NCBI RefSeq assembly: GCF_902784195.1
Contig: NZ_CACZTX010000001.1
Span: forward strand, 1-64,000
Reading direction: 5' to 3'
DNA from: an uncultured Methanobrevibacter sp.
GTDB lineage: Archaea > Methanobacteriota > Methanobacteria > Methanobacteriales > Methanobacteriaceae
Length of the DNA stretch: 64,000 nt
Shown piece by piece: positions 45,196 through 52,960 of this stretch. The notes beneath the pieces were generated by a model, which was not told the DNA's origin, did not search any database, and saw nothing but the letters and a program-made list of their open reading frames with translations. How positions within the stretch are numbered: position 1 is the stretch's first letter; each line of letters opens with the position of its first letter. The translations under genes were made by a program, and so were the position numbers.

Positions 45196-45851
45196 TCTTC
45201 TTCCTCCTGCATGATTCTTGATACTTGAATGTTCTTTTCATGAATGAGTGATATTTCTTCCTCTTGGCTTTCCCTTATCTTTTCAATCTTATCCTTAAAA
45301 CCGGTTATTGTCAAGATCTTGCTTACTTCATCAATAACCTCTTTTGGAGGAATCAATGGAGGATCAAGCTCCAATTCATTTCTGATTTCATCCAAGTGCT
45401 GTCTGAAATCCCACCATCCTGGAACGTCACGGTCTATGTCATCAAAGAATATTTCTGGAATTGCTCCAATTGCTGCTGTAAAATAGGAATCTGCAAATCC
45501 CATATATTCGTAAAGCTTGTCATAAGCCATTTCATTCTTTATTGCAAATTGCTTTAATATTTGATTCACTTCACATACGCTGTTTCCAACAGGGCATACG
45601 CTATGGCATGTATAGCAGTAGAAACAGTTCCATATCCAATCCTCTTCCAGGATTGTCAAGTCTCCTTCCAAGACTCTTTCCATAATGTCTCGAGGATTAT
45701 ATTCGCTATGGCGTGCTGCAGGACAGGTTGAAGTGCACATTCCACATTGCACACATTTCAAAACCCCATCTTCCTTTGAATTTTTTACATCATCAATGAC
45801 TTGTTCTGCAAAGTCTATGGGTGAATCAGTAATCTTTTGATGATTGGACAA
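45192..45851 (-). CDS. hdrC: HdrC-type iron-sulfur subunit
   Basis: A 219-residue electron-transfer protein of the heterodisulfide reductase C family. Two 4Fe-4S motifs are intact: C-V-Q-C-G-M-C-T-S-T-C-P (about residues 33-44) and C-F-Y-C-Y-T-C-H-S-V-C-P (about 76-87). The conserved Y-N-P-R-D-I-M follows the first. The C-terminal 60 residues are a charged, largely helical extension. The start is TTG 45851 with AGGTG six bases upstream. First gene of hdrC-hdrB-hdrA; 127 bases separate it from mmp16 upstream on the same strand. Confidence 0.87.
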   Translation of the reverse strand: MSNHQKITDSPIDFAEQVIDDVKNSKEDGVLKCVQCGMCTSTCPAARHSEYNPRDIMERVLEGDLTILEEDWIWNCFYCYTCHSVCPVGNSVCEVNQILKQFAIKNEMAYDKLYEYMGFADSYFTAAIGAIPEIFFDDIDRDVPGWWDFRQHLDEIRNELELDPPLIPPKEVIDEVSKILTITGFKDKIEKIRESQEEEISLIHEKNIQVSRIMQEEEE

Positions 45852-45876
45852 ATTTACACCTACTATAAATAACTAT

Positions 45877-45998
45877 TATTTTCTATCATCTTCTTTATTT
45901 TTGATAGTTTATCTCTTTTAATCTAATTTAAACTCTTTATTTTTCTATTATTTTCTTTATTTTTGATAGTCATTGCTCTTAATCTAATTTAAACTCTT
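45877..45998. repeat. About 61-bp repeat copying the 3' end of mmp16
   Basis: AATCTAATTTAAACTCTTTA occurs at 45920 and 45981, and TTGATAGT at 45901 and 45963. On the minus strand the repeat includes the last codons of mmp16 (E-N-K-E-F-K-L-D-stop), so the end of the gene has been duplicated into the spacer before hdrC. Confidence 0.7.
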
Positions 45999-47235
45999 TA
46001 TTTTCTATCATTTCTTTTAATTTCATTGATAATTTGTTTGCTCTTAATCTATCTGATTGTCTGCAAATGATTGGAATGTTAACTTCATTTCCATTGATTT
46101 TCAAATCAACATCACCGGTATTCATGTCAAATGCATTGTTAGGACAGTAATTTGCACACATTCCACAACCAAAACAATATGTGAAGTCAATTCTTTCACT
46201 TGCAAATGCATTTGTAGGGCATATTTCCTCTACAATGCATGAATCACATTTTAAACATTTGTCGCTATCATATTTTGGTCTCAAATCATTTTCTGCCCAT
46301 AATTTGCCATAATCTGTTTCATCCAAAGGCAAATGGCGTCCTCTTATGTCTGCCACTGGAATCTTAACATCTTCATCCATTATAAGTAAGTTATTATAAA
46401 TCTCTTCAGTCAATACAGGGATTGGTATTGCCACAGTATCATAAACCTCTCCGCCTTGTCCTGTCTTAAATCCTCCCATATAGTATGGATCCATTTTAGT
46501 AATATCTGCCGATAACATCAAGTTTGGCTTTTCAGGGCTTGACCTTGTTCCATTGCCTAATATGTAACCTTGGGTTCCATTCAAAAGGACTTTAGTTCCT
46601 TCCTTAATAATATTTTGAGCACAGTCGTTTTGAAGCGGATTCAATGCTCCACAGCCTGAAAATGTCAGTCCCCTTAAGTTTCCTTCAAGAGGTATCGCTC
46701 CAAATATTGATGAGACTGATTCCTCATTAGGATTTGTGAATGCAGTATAATTCTTAAATGACATACGTGAGCCTATTATCTGTGCTCTGGTAATGTCTTT
46801 CATGGTTATCTTATTTTCTATTGTTTTTCCATCAGCGCTTTCCACTCTCACATCAATTTCATTCCCTTCAAGAATGTCCTTAAGTAAGAATCCTCCGCCG
46901 TAGCTTTCATCATAGATTGAATGGGCTGTTCCATGAAGTATCACGTCAACTGAACCGAGCCATTCATTTGGGCATGGTCCTGCATAAGCCGGAACTCCAT
47001 TTAAGTAAACTTCGCTGGCCCTTATGAATTCTCCAGGTTCAGAGACTATAAAGTTTAAAATAGCTGCGGTTCCGCTCATTACACCACAGGTACCGCAAGT
47101 AACAATATCAACTTCATCAAAGCTCGGTGCATCATCATCCTTAATGAGCTTTTTGAATTCTTCAGCAGTGAAAATTTTAGCTTCGCCATCTTCAATCTTT
47201 TGGTTTATTTCAGCAATGCTCCTTTTATTGGTCAA
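45979..47235 (-). CDS. Methanogenesis marker 16 metalloprotein (DUF39 plus ferredoxin)
   Basis: A 418-residue protein matching methanogenesis marker 16. Residues about 1-330 are a DUF39 domain, the family of the enzyme that converts aspartate semialdehyde and sulfide to homocysteine. Cysteines lie in V-T-C-G-T-C-G-V (about 45-52), G-P-C-P-N-E-W (about 91-97), and S-G-C-G-A-L-N and N-D-C-A (about 192-208). Residues about 330-380 hold two 4Fe-4S motifs (C-L-K-C-D-S-C and C-F-G-C-G-M-C). The start is TTG with AAGGATGTG upstream, 12 bases after the comA stop, so it is co-transcribed with comA. A reductive thiolation of an aldehyde, here perhaps sulfoacetaldehyde, is my inference. Confidence 0.85.
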   Translation of the reverse strand: MTNKRSIAEINQKIEDGEAKIFTAEEFKKLIKDDDAPSFDEVDIVTCGTCGVMSGTAAILNFIVSEPGEFIRASEVYLNGVPAYAGPCPNEWLGSVDVILHGTAHSIYDESYGGGFLLKDILEGNEIDVRVESADGKTIENKITMKDITRAQIIGSRMSFKNYTAFTNPNEESVSSIFGAIPLEGNLRGLTFSGCGALNPLQNDCAQNIIKEGTKVLLNGTQGYILGNGTRSSPEKPNLMLSADITKMDPYYMGGFKTGQGGEVYDTVAIPIPVLTEEIYNNLLIMDEDVKIPVADIRGRHLPLDETDYGKLWAENDLRPKYDSDKCLKCDSCIVEEICPTNAFASERIDFTYCFGCGMCANYCPNNAFDMNTGDVDLKINGNEVNIPIICRQSDRLRANKLSMKLKEMIENKEFKLD

Positions 47236-47247
47236 TTGAACACATCC

Positions 47248-48030
47248 TTAAATTTTCCCTAATGTGTCTCCTCTCAATCCTCTTCTTAAAGTTTCAAGAG
47301 AAGTTATATCGTCGCTTGATATATTTCCCAAATTAACTTCATTTCCAAGTTTTAATATGAAAAATACCTGTTGGTCCTTGTTTGGAGCTTCCCAGAGAAT
47401 TTTTTCATTATCAACATTATTTAAAATAGTATCTATCTCATCTTCCTTTGCCTTGCCTGATTTGTCAAATATTCCAATGTTCTTTCCCCCTTCACGGGCC
47501 TCTACAATTATCAGGGATGAACCGGCATTTAGTTCATCGTTCATAGCTTTGATTCTATCATCGAGTGACATTTCCTTATCTAAAATAGGGTCCTTTTTTC
47601 CCACTTCAGACAAGACTTCAAACCCGTCATCGCAAGCAAGCTCAATGCATTCCAATTTGTCTTCATGGGATATGATGGTGGATCCGTCTGATATCTCAAT
47701 AGCAGGGAAGCCTAATTCATGCGCCTCATTGAAAAATTCATTGAGCCTCCCATTCTTATATGCAAGCTCAAATAATGTTCCTCCAGTATATGGGGTTATC
47801 TGGTGGGACTTATACATCTCTACCTTTGCTCTGATTATATCTTGTTCATGTACAATGGATGTTCCCCATCCAAATTTCAGGTAATCCACATATTCGCCGG
47901 AAATGTCCATTAGGCTGCTTGCAGTTTCAAGTCCTAATCCTTTATCCAAGACCATTGTCAATCCACAGGTCCTTGGTTTTTCTTCTCTTTTTTTGGATAA
48001 AAATTCAAATGATTTCAAAATATCACTCAT
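47248..48030 (-). CDS. comA: Phosphosulfolactate synthase
   Basis: A 260-residue TIM-barrel enzyme that adds sulfite to phosphoenolpyruvate, the first committed step of coenzyme M synthesis. Typical segments are R-T-C-G-L-T-M-V-L-D-K-G-L-G (about residues 20-33), Y-L-K-F-G-W-G-T-S (about 50-58), I-T-P-Y-T-G-G-T-L-F-E (about 77-87), E-I-S-D-G-S (about 111-116) and E-A-R-E-G-G-K-N-I-G (about 162-171). No ribosome site precedes ATG 48030; a TATA-like stretch about 25 bases upstream suggests a leaderless transcript. It heads the run comA-mmp16-hdrC-hdrB-hdrA. Confidence 0.94.
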   Translation of the reverse strand: MSDILKSFEFLSKKREEKPRTCGLTMVLDKGLGLETASSLMDISGEYVDYLKFGWGTSIVHEQDIIRAKVEMYKSHQITPYTGGTLFELAYKNGRLNEFFNEAHELGFPAIEISDGSTIISHEDKLECIELACDDGFEVLSEVGKKDPILDKEMSLDDRIKAMNDELNAGSSLIIVEAREGGKNIGIFDKSGKAKEDEIDTILNNVDNEKILWEAPNKDQQVFFILKLGNEVNLGNISSDDITSLETLRRGLRGDTLGKI

Positions 48031-48282
48031 TTATTTGTTTTTAAATTAATGTTTTAAATAATAACTATAGCATTATGATATTTATATATTTGGATTGTAT
48101 TGTTTTTCATCTGTTTTTGGAGATTTTTTTGATAAATTTTTGTACAAAATTATTCTTCTTATCTTCTCAATTATCATTATTATTCTTATTATTGTTATTC
48201 GTCTTTGATTCTTATTTTTCTTTATTAATTCTTCTTATTTGCTATTATTCTTATTCTTTGTTATTGATTCTTGTATTATTTA
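48031..48282. other. Low-complexity T/TC/TA-rich spacer
   Basis: Between UPF0280 and comA on the leftward array. From 48140 to 48280 it is almost all T with scattered C, A and G (repeats of TTATTC). A rightward frame is open through it but reads only hydrophobic low-complexity residues, so I do not call a gene. The comA promoter lies near 48040-48080. Confidence 0.5.
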
Positions 48283-48996
48283 TTAGATTTTCACATCAAA
48301 CTCTTTTGTCTCAACTATCTTCGGCAGTTTGCCGATTGTTCCGACATGATTGTCTGAAATGATTAAAGCCCCTTCAAAAAACTCTTTGTAATCTTCGCCA
48401 CATTCCAAACCGTTTGACACCTTGTCTTCACTGCTTTCTCCATTGATTTCATTAGCTATTCTAGTTGCAAGCCCATCTGCAATTGACGCTGATTTGGAAA
48501 TCACAGTAACGCTGTCAGATGTTCCAAAGCTTATGGAATGTCCTATTTTTCCTGAGGAAGTGCAGATTCCCAATGGCCTTTTTCGAGACTTGATCTTAAA
48601 TGCAATGTCATTTCCTAAAACTTCATTGTTTGAATAGATGCCGCATAAGACCTCTTCATCATTTATCATTGCAATGTCTCCCCCATTTTCAATGATTGAA
48701 TATCTTGAATCATTTGCAATCAAATAATCGAGAGACATTTCAGAAATTGTTCCTGCAACACAAGCCATAGGTCCAACATCAGCAATATTAGAGGATTCAA
48801 CCATTGTTTTTACAATCAAAGGCAAATTCCCATCTCTTTTTATAGGCTCAAGTGCCAATAGGAAGTCCTGATCCTTTAAGAGATAGTTTTCCAATTCATT
48901 TCTGATGTAAATGATATATTCATTCAGATTATGATTTGGCAAATCTGTTCTTAAACGAATGTGTGTTTGTTTTAAATCAATTTCAGAAAAATTCAT
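48283..48996 (-). CDS. UPF0280 (COG2122) family protein
   Basis: A 237-residue protein of UPF0280, related to the ApbE flavin transferases. Landmarks are [17 protein letters not shown] (about residues 66-82), I-E-N-G-G-D-I-A (about 103-110), and [12 protein letters not shown] (about 142-153). A Methanosarcina member of COG2122 has been linked to sulfide assimilation together with DUF39 proteins. Here it precedes comA and mmp16 on the same strand after a 250-base spacer. Taken together, a sulfide-handling role in coenzyme M synthesis is plausible; the biochemistry is not known from sequence. Confidence 0.88.
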   Translation of the reverse strand: MNFSEIDLKQTHIRLRTDLPNHNLNEYIIYIRNELENYLLKDQDFLLALEPIKRDGNLPLIVKTMVESSNIADVGPMACVAGTISEMSLDYLIANDSRYSIIENGGDIAMINDEEVLCGIYSNNEVLGNDIAFKIKSRKRPLGICTSSGKIGHSISFGTSDSVTVISKSASIADGLATRIANEINGESSEDKVSNGLECGEDYKEFFEGALIISDNHVGTIGKLPKIVETKEFDVKI

Positions 48997-49382
48997 ATTT
49001 TAATATTTGCTTTTAAAACTATATTAATTTTAATCAATCAGCATTAAACAATGTTCATGAATCATTTTAAAAAAAGATTTATATAATAGAACTTAGATAT
49101 TAAGATATATGTAATAAAAAATACAATAGTGTATAAATATGTACATTATTATTGGAAAATTTTCATATTTTTTCAATAAGGAAGTTTTGTTAAACAAAAA
49201 TATATAAACTATAATTTATTATATATTAAATGGAAAGATTATCATAGCTTTATATTTTAAATTATTTTTAAAGTAAAAGATTATCACATCTTTATTTTTT
49301 TTTAATAAATTTAAAAAGCAAAAGATAAATCATTATCCTAAAATTTATTTAATTATTATTTAAAGTTATGGAGACTAATCTT
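48997..49382. other. Divergent promoter region, UPF0280 / ADTH synthase
   Basis: AT-rich spacer. TTTATATAA at 49078-49086 with A-rich BRE-like sequence upstream could drive the rightward gene with a long leader. A second TATA-like stretch lies around 49200. No gene is seen. Confidence 0.45.
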
Positions 49383-50180
49383 ATGACTGAAATAGGAAAA
49401 AAAATTCGTTTAGAAAGGATTTTCAATAGAAAAACCGGAAGAACCGTAATTGCTCCTATGGACCATGGTGTATCAAGCGGTCCAATCAAAGGAATAATTA
49501 ACATGGATGAAACCGTTGAAAGCATCTCCCAAGGCGGAGCAAACGCAATATTAATGCACAAAGGTATTGTAGGACTTGGACACAGAGGATACGGTAAGGA
49601 CATAGGTCTTATTGTACACTTGTCTGCAAGTACCTCATTAAGCCCAGACCCAAACAACAAGGTAACTGTAACCAGTGTTGAAAAGGCTATCCAATTAGGT
49701 GCAGATGCAGTGTCCGTGCATGTGAACATAGGTTCTGAAACCGAACCTGAAATGCTTATGGAACTTGGTGAAATCTCTGAAACCTGCAGTTACTGGGGAA
49801 TTCCACTTTTAGCAATGATGTACCCAAGAGGTCAAAAAGTGGAAAACGAGCATGATGTTGAAATGGTAAAGCATGCAGCACGTGTAGGTTCTGAACTTGG
49901 TGTAGACATTGTAAAAACTAATTATACCGGTGATCCAGACACATTCAAGGAAGTAGTGGATGGAGCATTAGTGCCTGTAGTCATTGCAGGAGGACCTAAA
50001 GTTGAAACAGACAGGGAACTTTTAGAGATGGTAAAGGATTCCCTTGAAGTTGGAGGAGCAGGTGTAGCATTTGGAAGAAACCTTTTCCAAGCTGAAAACC
50101 CTGGAAAAATCACAAGAGCTATTGCTGAAGTAGTTCACAATGATTTGGATGTTGAAGAAGCATTGAAATTCCTCGAATAA
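49383..50180 (+). CDS. 2-amino-3,7-dideoxy-D-threo-hept-6-ulosonate synthase
   Basis: A 265-residue class I aldolase-fold enzyme that starts the archaeal route to dehydroquinate by joining aspartate semialdehyde with a 6-deoxy-5-ketofructose phosphate-derived unit. I start at ATG 49383, because GGAG (49370-49373) lies nine bases upstream; an ATG at 49368 would overlap it. Family motifs are [20 protein letters not shown] and the Schiff-base lysine in [10 protein letters not shown]. The DHQ synthase II gene follows in the same direction after 98 bases; together they replace the bacterial DAHP pathway. Confidence 0.94.
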   Translation: MTEIGKKIRLERIFNRKTGRTVIAPMDHGVSSGPIKGIINMDETVESISQGGANAILMHKGIVGLGHRGYGKDIGLIVHLSASTSLSPDPNNKVTVTSVEKAIQLGADAVSVHVNIGSETEPEMLMELGEISETCSYWGIPLLAMMYPRGQKVENEHDVEMVKHAARVGSELGVDIVKTNYTGDPDTFKEVVDGALVPVVIAGGPKVETDRELLEMVKDSLEVGGAGVAFGRNLFQAENPGKITRAIAEVVHNDLDVEEALKFLE

Positions 50181-50278
50181 TTAATCATAATTATGAAAGA
50201 TGGTTTTTTTATCTATTAACAATCAATACAGAAAAATAATGCAAGAATTAATGCAAGAAAAATTTAAGGAGATTAAAA

Positions 50279-51409
50279 TTGTCAAATAAATTCGCTTGGA
50301 TTATGTCCCCAAAAGCAGATTGGGACGATAAGAAAGAATTCATCACAACAGCACTTGAATCAGGAATAGATTACGTTCTTGATACAGAAGACAGTGAAAA
50401 CATCAGAAAGGTTGGAAACTTCAAGATAATTTCAAATGAAGAGGATGCTGACATTTATTTGGTTGGAATTGACGGTGAAGGAGACGGCACTCTTGAGCTT
50501 AAGGACAACTTGAATGAATCAGCAGATTTGGCTAAAGCAAATGAAGCTAAAAACAGTGGAAAAACTGTCTGTGCCTATATAGTCATTACCGACAAGTTGC
50601 ATGAGCAATTGGCAGTGACATTAGGCAGAGTTGTTGACTATATAATCCTTGTAGCGACTGACTGGACAATCATTCCCCTTGAAAACATCATTGCAGATTT
50701 GCAAAAGGAAAATGTTAACATCATTGCTGCTGTAAAGACTGCTGATGATGCAAAAGTGGCTATGGAAACCTTGGAAGTGGGCACTGATGGTGTCATATTC
50801 GAGCCACAGGAATTTGCACAGATTAAAGACATTGCCAACTTGATTGATGAGCTTTCTACAGAAAGCTATTCCTTAAAGGACTTGACAATCACCAATGTTG
50901 AGCCAGTAGGCTCTGGAGACAGAGTATGCATTGACACAACAACCATGATGAAGCCTGGAGAAGGAATGTTAATTGGCTCTTACTCTAAAGCAATGTTTTT
51001 CATTCACAGCGAAAGCTTAGAAAGCGAATATGTGGCATCAAGACCATTTAGAGTTAATGCAGGGCCTGTACAAGCTTATGTTATGGTTCCTGGCAACAAG
51101 ACAAGATACCTAAGTGAACTTGAAACAGGTGATGAGGTATTGATTGTTGATAAGGATGGAAAGACCAAAAAGTCTATTGTAGGCAGATCCAAGATAGAAA
51201 AAAGGCCTCTTCTTTTGATTGAAGCGGAATATGAGGATATGAAAATAAGGGCATTGGTTCAAAATGCAGAAACCATAAGATTAGTCGATGTGAATAATGA
51301 ACCTATTTCCGTTTCAGTTCTAGAGCCTGGAATGAAAGTCAAAGGATTTATTGACGATAGCGCAAGACATTTTGGTATGGCTATTGATGAACAGATCATT
51401 GAACAATAA
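50279..51409 (+). CDS. 3-dehydroquinate synthase II
   Basis: A 376-residue archaeal enzyme that oxidatively deaminates and cyclises the ADTH-synthase product to 3-dehydroquinate, the first ring of the shikimate pathway. The start is TTG with AAGGAGAT upstream. Conserved segments are F-A-W-I-M-S-P-K-A-D-W-D (near the N-terminus), V-G-S-G-D-R-V-C-I-D-T (about 212-222), and G-M-L-I-G-S-Y-S-K-A-M-F (about 230-241). V-N-A-G-P-V-Q-A-Y-V lies near 260. Adjacent to its pathway partner, as in other methanogens. Confidence 0.94.
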   Translation: MSNKFAWIMSPKADWDDKKEFITTALESGIDYVLDTEDSENIRKVGNFKIISNEEDADIYLVGIDGEGDGTLELKDNLNESADLAKANEAKNSGKTVCAYIVITDKLHEQLAVTLGRVVDYIILVATDWTIIPLENIIADLQKENVNIIAAVKTADDAKVAMETLEVGTDGVIFEPQEFAQIKDIANLIDELSTESYSLKDLTITNVEPVGSGDRVCIDTTTMMKPGEGMLIGSYSKAMFFIHSESLESEYVASRPFRVNAGPVQAYVMVPGNKTRYLSELETGDEVLIVDKDGKTKKSIVGRSKIEKRPLLLIEAEYEDMKIRALVQNAETIRLVDVNNEPISVSVLEPGMKVKGFIDDSARHFGMAIDEQIIEQ

Positions 51410-51493
51410 CTTTTTTTAGATTCTTAAGGGCAATTGCTCTTAAATCATTTTTTTTAATTTTTTTTTTAACTATTTTTACTTTTTTTTAACAAA

Positions 51494-51553
51494 TTTAAAT
51501 CAATATTATAACAAGATTGTTATAATATTATAATGATTTTAAATCAATATTAT
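51494..51553. promoter_or_regulatory. Operator-like inverted and direct repeats
   Basis: AATATTATAACA (51502-51513) and TGTTATAATATT (51518-51529) are perfect 12-bp inverted arms around AGAT. TTTAAATCAATATTAT also occurs at 51494-51509 and 51538-51553 as a direct repeat. A TATA-like TTTATATT follows at about 51577, so these look like regulator sites for the small gene at 51662. Confidence 0.55.
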
Positions 51554-51661
51554 GGTTAAATAAGAATTTTTAAGGATTTATATTAAAAATAAACTATAAA
51601 TAAAAGTAATTATATATTTTTATACCTAAATGTAAACTCTTTAAGTCCAGGAGGTGATATT

Positions 51662-51859
51662 ATGCATTTTTGCTTTATTGCCATGAATTTGGTTCAGGAT
51701 ATTCTTGAAGAAAATTCTATCTGGCAAATCCTAAAAAAGGAGGGTCATTATGTCTGTCCGATCAAAGATTTGGTTGGCACTGGTTGTGTATCTCATTTAT
51801 TTGTGGTGCATGGCCTTTATAATCATAATGATTTTATACAAATTGTTATGAGGTCATAA
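51662..51859 (+). CDS. Small protein of unknown function, perfect ribosome site
   Basis: A 65-residue frame starting at ATG 51662 behind AGGAGGTGAT (51649-51658), a very strong Shine-Dalgarno sequence. The product starts M-H-F-C-F-I-A-M-N-L-V and contains several cysteines and histidines. I know no family. A second small frame with its own ribosome site lies inside it in the +1 frame (51750-51851). The start is well supported; it is possible that the true product ends earlier and the inner frame is the conserved gene. The promoter carries operator-like repeats. Confidence 0.45.
   Translation: MHFCFIAMNLVQDILEENSIWQILKKEGHYVCPIKDLVGTGCVSHLFVVHGLYNHNDFIQIVMRS
51750..51851 (+). CDS. Nested 33-residue single-helix membrane peptide
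   Basis: ATG 51750 lies behind AAGGAGGG (51737-51744), in the +1 frame within the 65-residue frame. The product starts M-S-V-R-S-K-I-W-L-A-L-V-V-Y and is one membrane helix of about 25 residues with a basic N-terminus, ending K-L-L. The clean topology and good ribosome site make it a credible gene. It would be translated from the same transcript as the outer frame. Function unknown. Confidence 0.45.
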   Translation: MSVRSKIWLALVVYLIYLWCMAFIIIMILYKLL

Positions 51860-51884
51860 TGCCCTTTAAATTGTAGGAAAAAAC

Positions 51885-51966
51885 TTTATTGCAAGATTTT
51901 GTTTTTAAACAACTCCCTAAGTTGTTCTTGAGTTTCCTTTGGCTTGTAAAGTTCACATCCTGCAAT
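51885..51966 (-). ncRNA. Possible small structured RNA with 10-bp closing stem
   Basis: Read on the minus strand, ATTGCAGGAT (about 51964-51955) pairs with ATCTTGCAAT (about 51896-51887) with one G-U pair, and AACAACT/AGTTGTT forms an inner hairpin. A T-run follows. TATA-like TATAAAT lies about 40 bases upstream near 52008. The closing-stem sequence recurs at 52092-52114. A coding reading of 25 codons is also open here, so this is tentative. Confidence 0.3.
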
Positions 51967-52024
51967 TTATAAACATATTAAAAAAGTTTAAATATTATTT
52001 CATTTATACTCATTAGTAGAGTTT

Positions 52025-52184
52025 AAAAAGTTTATTCATTAAACTTTTTGATCCAAACCTTTTTTATGGATTTACAATATCTATCTTAGGGATTGCAGGA
52101 TTTTATCCTGCAATGTAGATATTGGGAATGATTTGAATCTTAATCCATTAGGATTAGATTCATAAATCATTTTTTTAAAAAATA
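52025..52184 (+). ncRNA. Series of strong hairpins, candidate structured RNA
   Basis: Hairpin 1 is AAAAAGTTTA/TAAACTTTTT (52025-52049). Hairpin 2 has an inner perfect stem ATTGCAGGAT/ATCCTGCAAT (52092-52114) inside an outer stem CAATATCTA/TAGATATTG (52075-52124). Hairpin 3 pairs AATGATTT-GAATC-TAATCC with GGATTA-GATTC-AAATCATT (about 52127-52170) and ends in T7. Three stacked stems followed by a T-run in a 350-base non-coding gap suggest a small RNA or a complex convergent terminator. Confidence 0.45.
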
Positions 52185-52217
52185 AAAAAATATAACTATT
52201 GCTCTTTTTTTAACAAT

Positions 52218-52739
52218 TTAACGAAGATAATGGACTTTTTCCTTATCGATATCATCAAGGCTGTAAGCTTCCGTATGCCCATCTTCTATTCCCAAAGCCA
52301 ATATTCCAACTATTCTAAAGTAATCGTCAATTCCTAAAATGTCACGTACAAGGTCTTCTGTTGATTTTCCTAATTTGGATTTTCTCAAATGTATTTGGAT
52401 CCAGCAGCTTCCAATATCCTGTTCTGCTGCCATCAAATGCATGAATGCTAAAGCTATTGAGGAATCTTCTATCCAGGTATCTGAAATCTCGCCGTTTGCA
52501 ATTACAGCTATTGCCTTATTAGCATCCTTTACAAATGAAGCTCCAAATGCTTTTGATTTGCTTATTTCCTTTAATGTTTCCTTGTTTTCAATAACTAAAA
52601 AATTGCATGGCCTTAGGTTTCTGCTTGTTGGGGCAAGGAGTCCTGCCTGCAATATCCTGTTTAGCTTTTCTTTTGGGATCTCTTCATCAGTATATTTTCT
52701 TACACTTCTTCTTTTAAGCATTACATCCAATAAATCCAT
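52218..52739 (-). CDS. Nitroreductase family protein
   Basis: A 173-residue FMN-dependent oxidoreductase of the nitroreductase fold, usually a dimer that transfers hydride from NAD(P)H. The N-terminal R-R-S-V-R-K-Y motif (residues 10-16) and A-P-T-S-R-N-L-R-P-C (about 36-45) bind FMN phosphate. A-L-A-F-M-H-L-M-A-A-E (about 97-107) and G-S-C-W-I-Q (about 113-118) complete the core. The physiological substrate is unknown. The start lies 220 bases from hemL, with a divergent promoter region between them that contains a 27-bp direct repeat. Confidence 0.88.
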   Translation of the reverse strand: MDLLDVMLKRRSVRKYTDEEIPKEKLNRILQAGLLAPTSRNLRPCNFLVIENKETLKEISKSKAFGASFVKDANKAIAVIANGEISDTWIEDSSIALAFMHLMAAEQDIGSCWIQIHLRKSKLGKSTEDLVRDILGIDDYFRIVGILALGIEDGHTEAYSLDDIDKEKVHYLR

Positions 52740-52800
52740 TCTATCATCCTTTAAAATTAGTTGATTGTTTATTTCTTGAATTGATTTTTATAGTTTATCT

Positions 52801-52869
52801 TATTAAACTTTTTATAAAATAGAAATAACTGCTTAATTATCATATTAAACTTTTTATAAAATAGAAATA
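52801..52869. repeat. Two 27-bp direct repeats in divergent promoter
   Basis: A 27-base sequence starting TATTAAACTTTTTATAAAAT occurs exactly at 52801-52827 and 52843-52869 (42 apart), between the nitroreductase and hemL genes. Either a duplicated promoter (each has TTTTTATAAA) or binding sites. Confidence 0.6.
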
Positions 52870-52960
52870 CCTATTAATTAAGATAAATAAACTATATTAT
52901 ATAATAATTGATTTATGATTAAAATTATTCATTTAAATTAAACTTATAGGAATTATTATC

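Noticed and set aside
41951-45851. Main methanogenic heterodisulfide reductase
   Set aside because: HdrA is fused to a cysteine-less MvhD domain and HdrB lacks one cluster cysteine, so a paralogue with another role is more likely; the main copies are presumably elsewhere in the genome.
47264-47884. Long antisense frame (206 codons) opposite comA
   Set aside because: It is a reverse-strand shadow of comA, rich in S and F, with no start signal; comA is clearly conserved.
48075-48362. Rightward 95-codon open frame
   Set aside because: It reads low-complexity hydrophobic residues from T-rich repeats, overlaps the end of UPF0280 and lacks a ribosome site.
51887-51964. Reverse-strand 25-codon reading ending K-N-K-I-L-Q-stop
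   Set aside because: It looks protein-like but has no start codon and is preceded by a stop; the stem-loop reading explains the sequence better.
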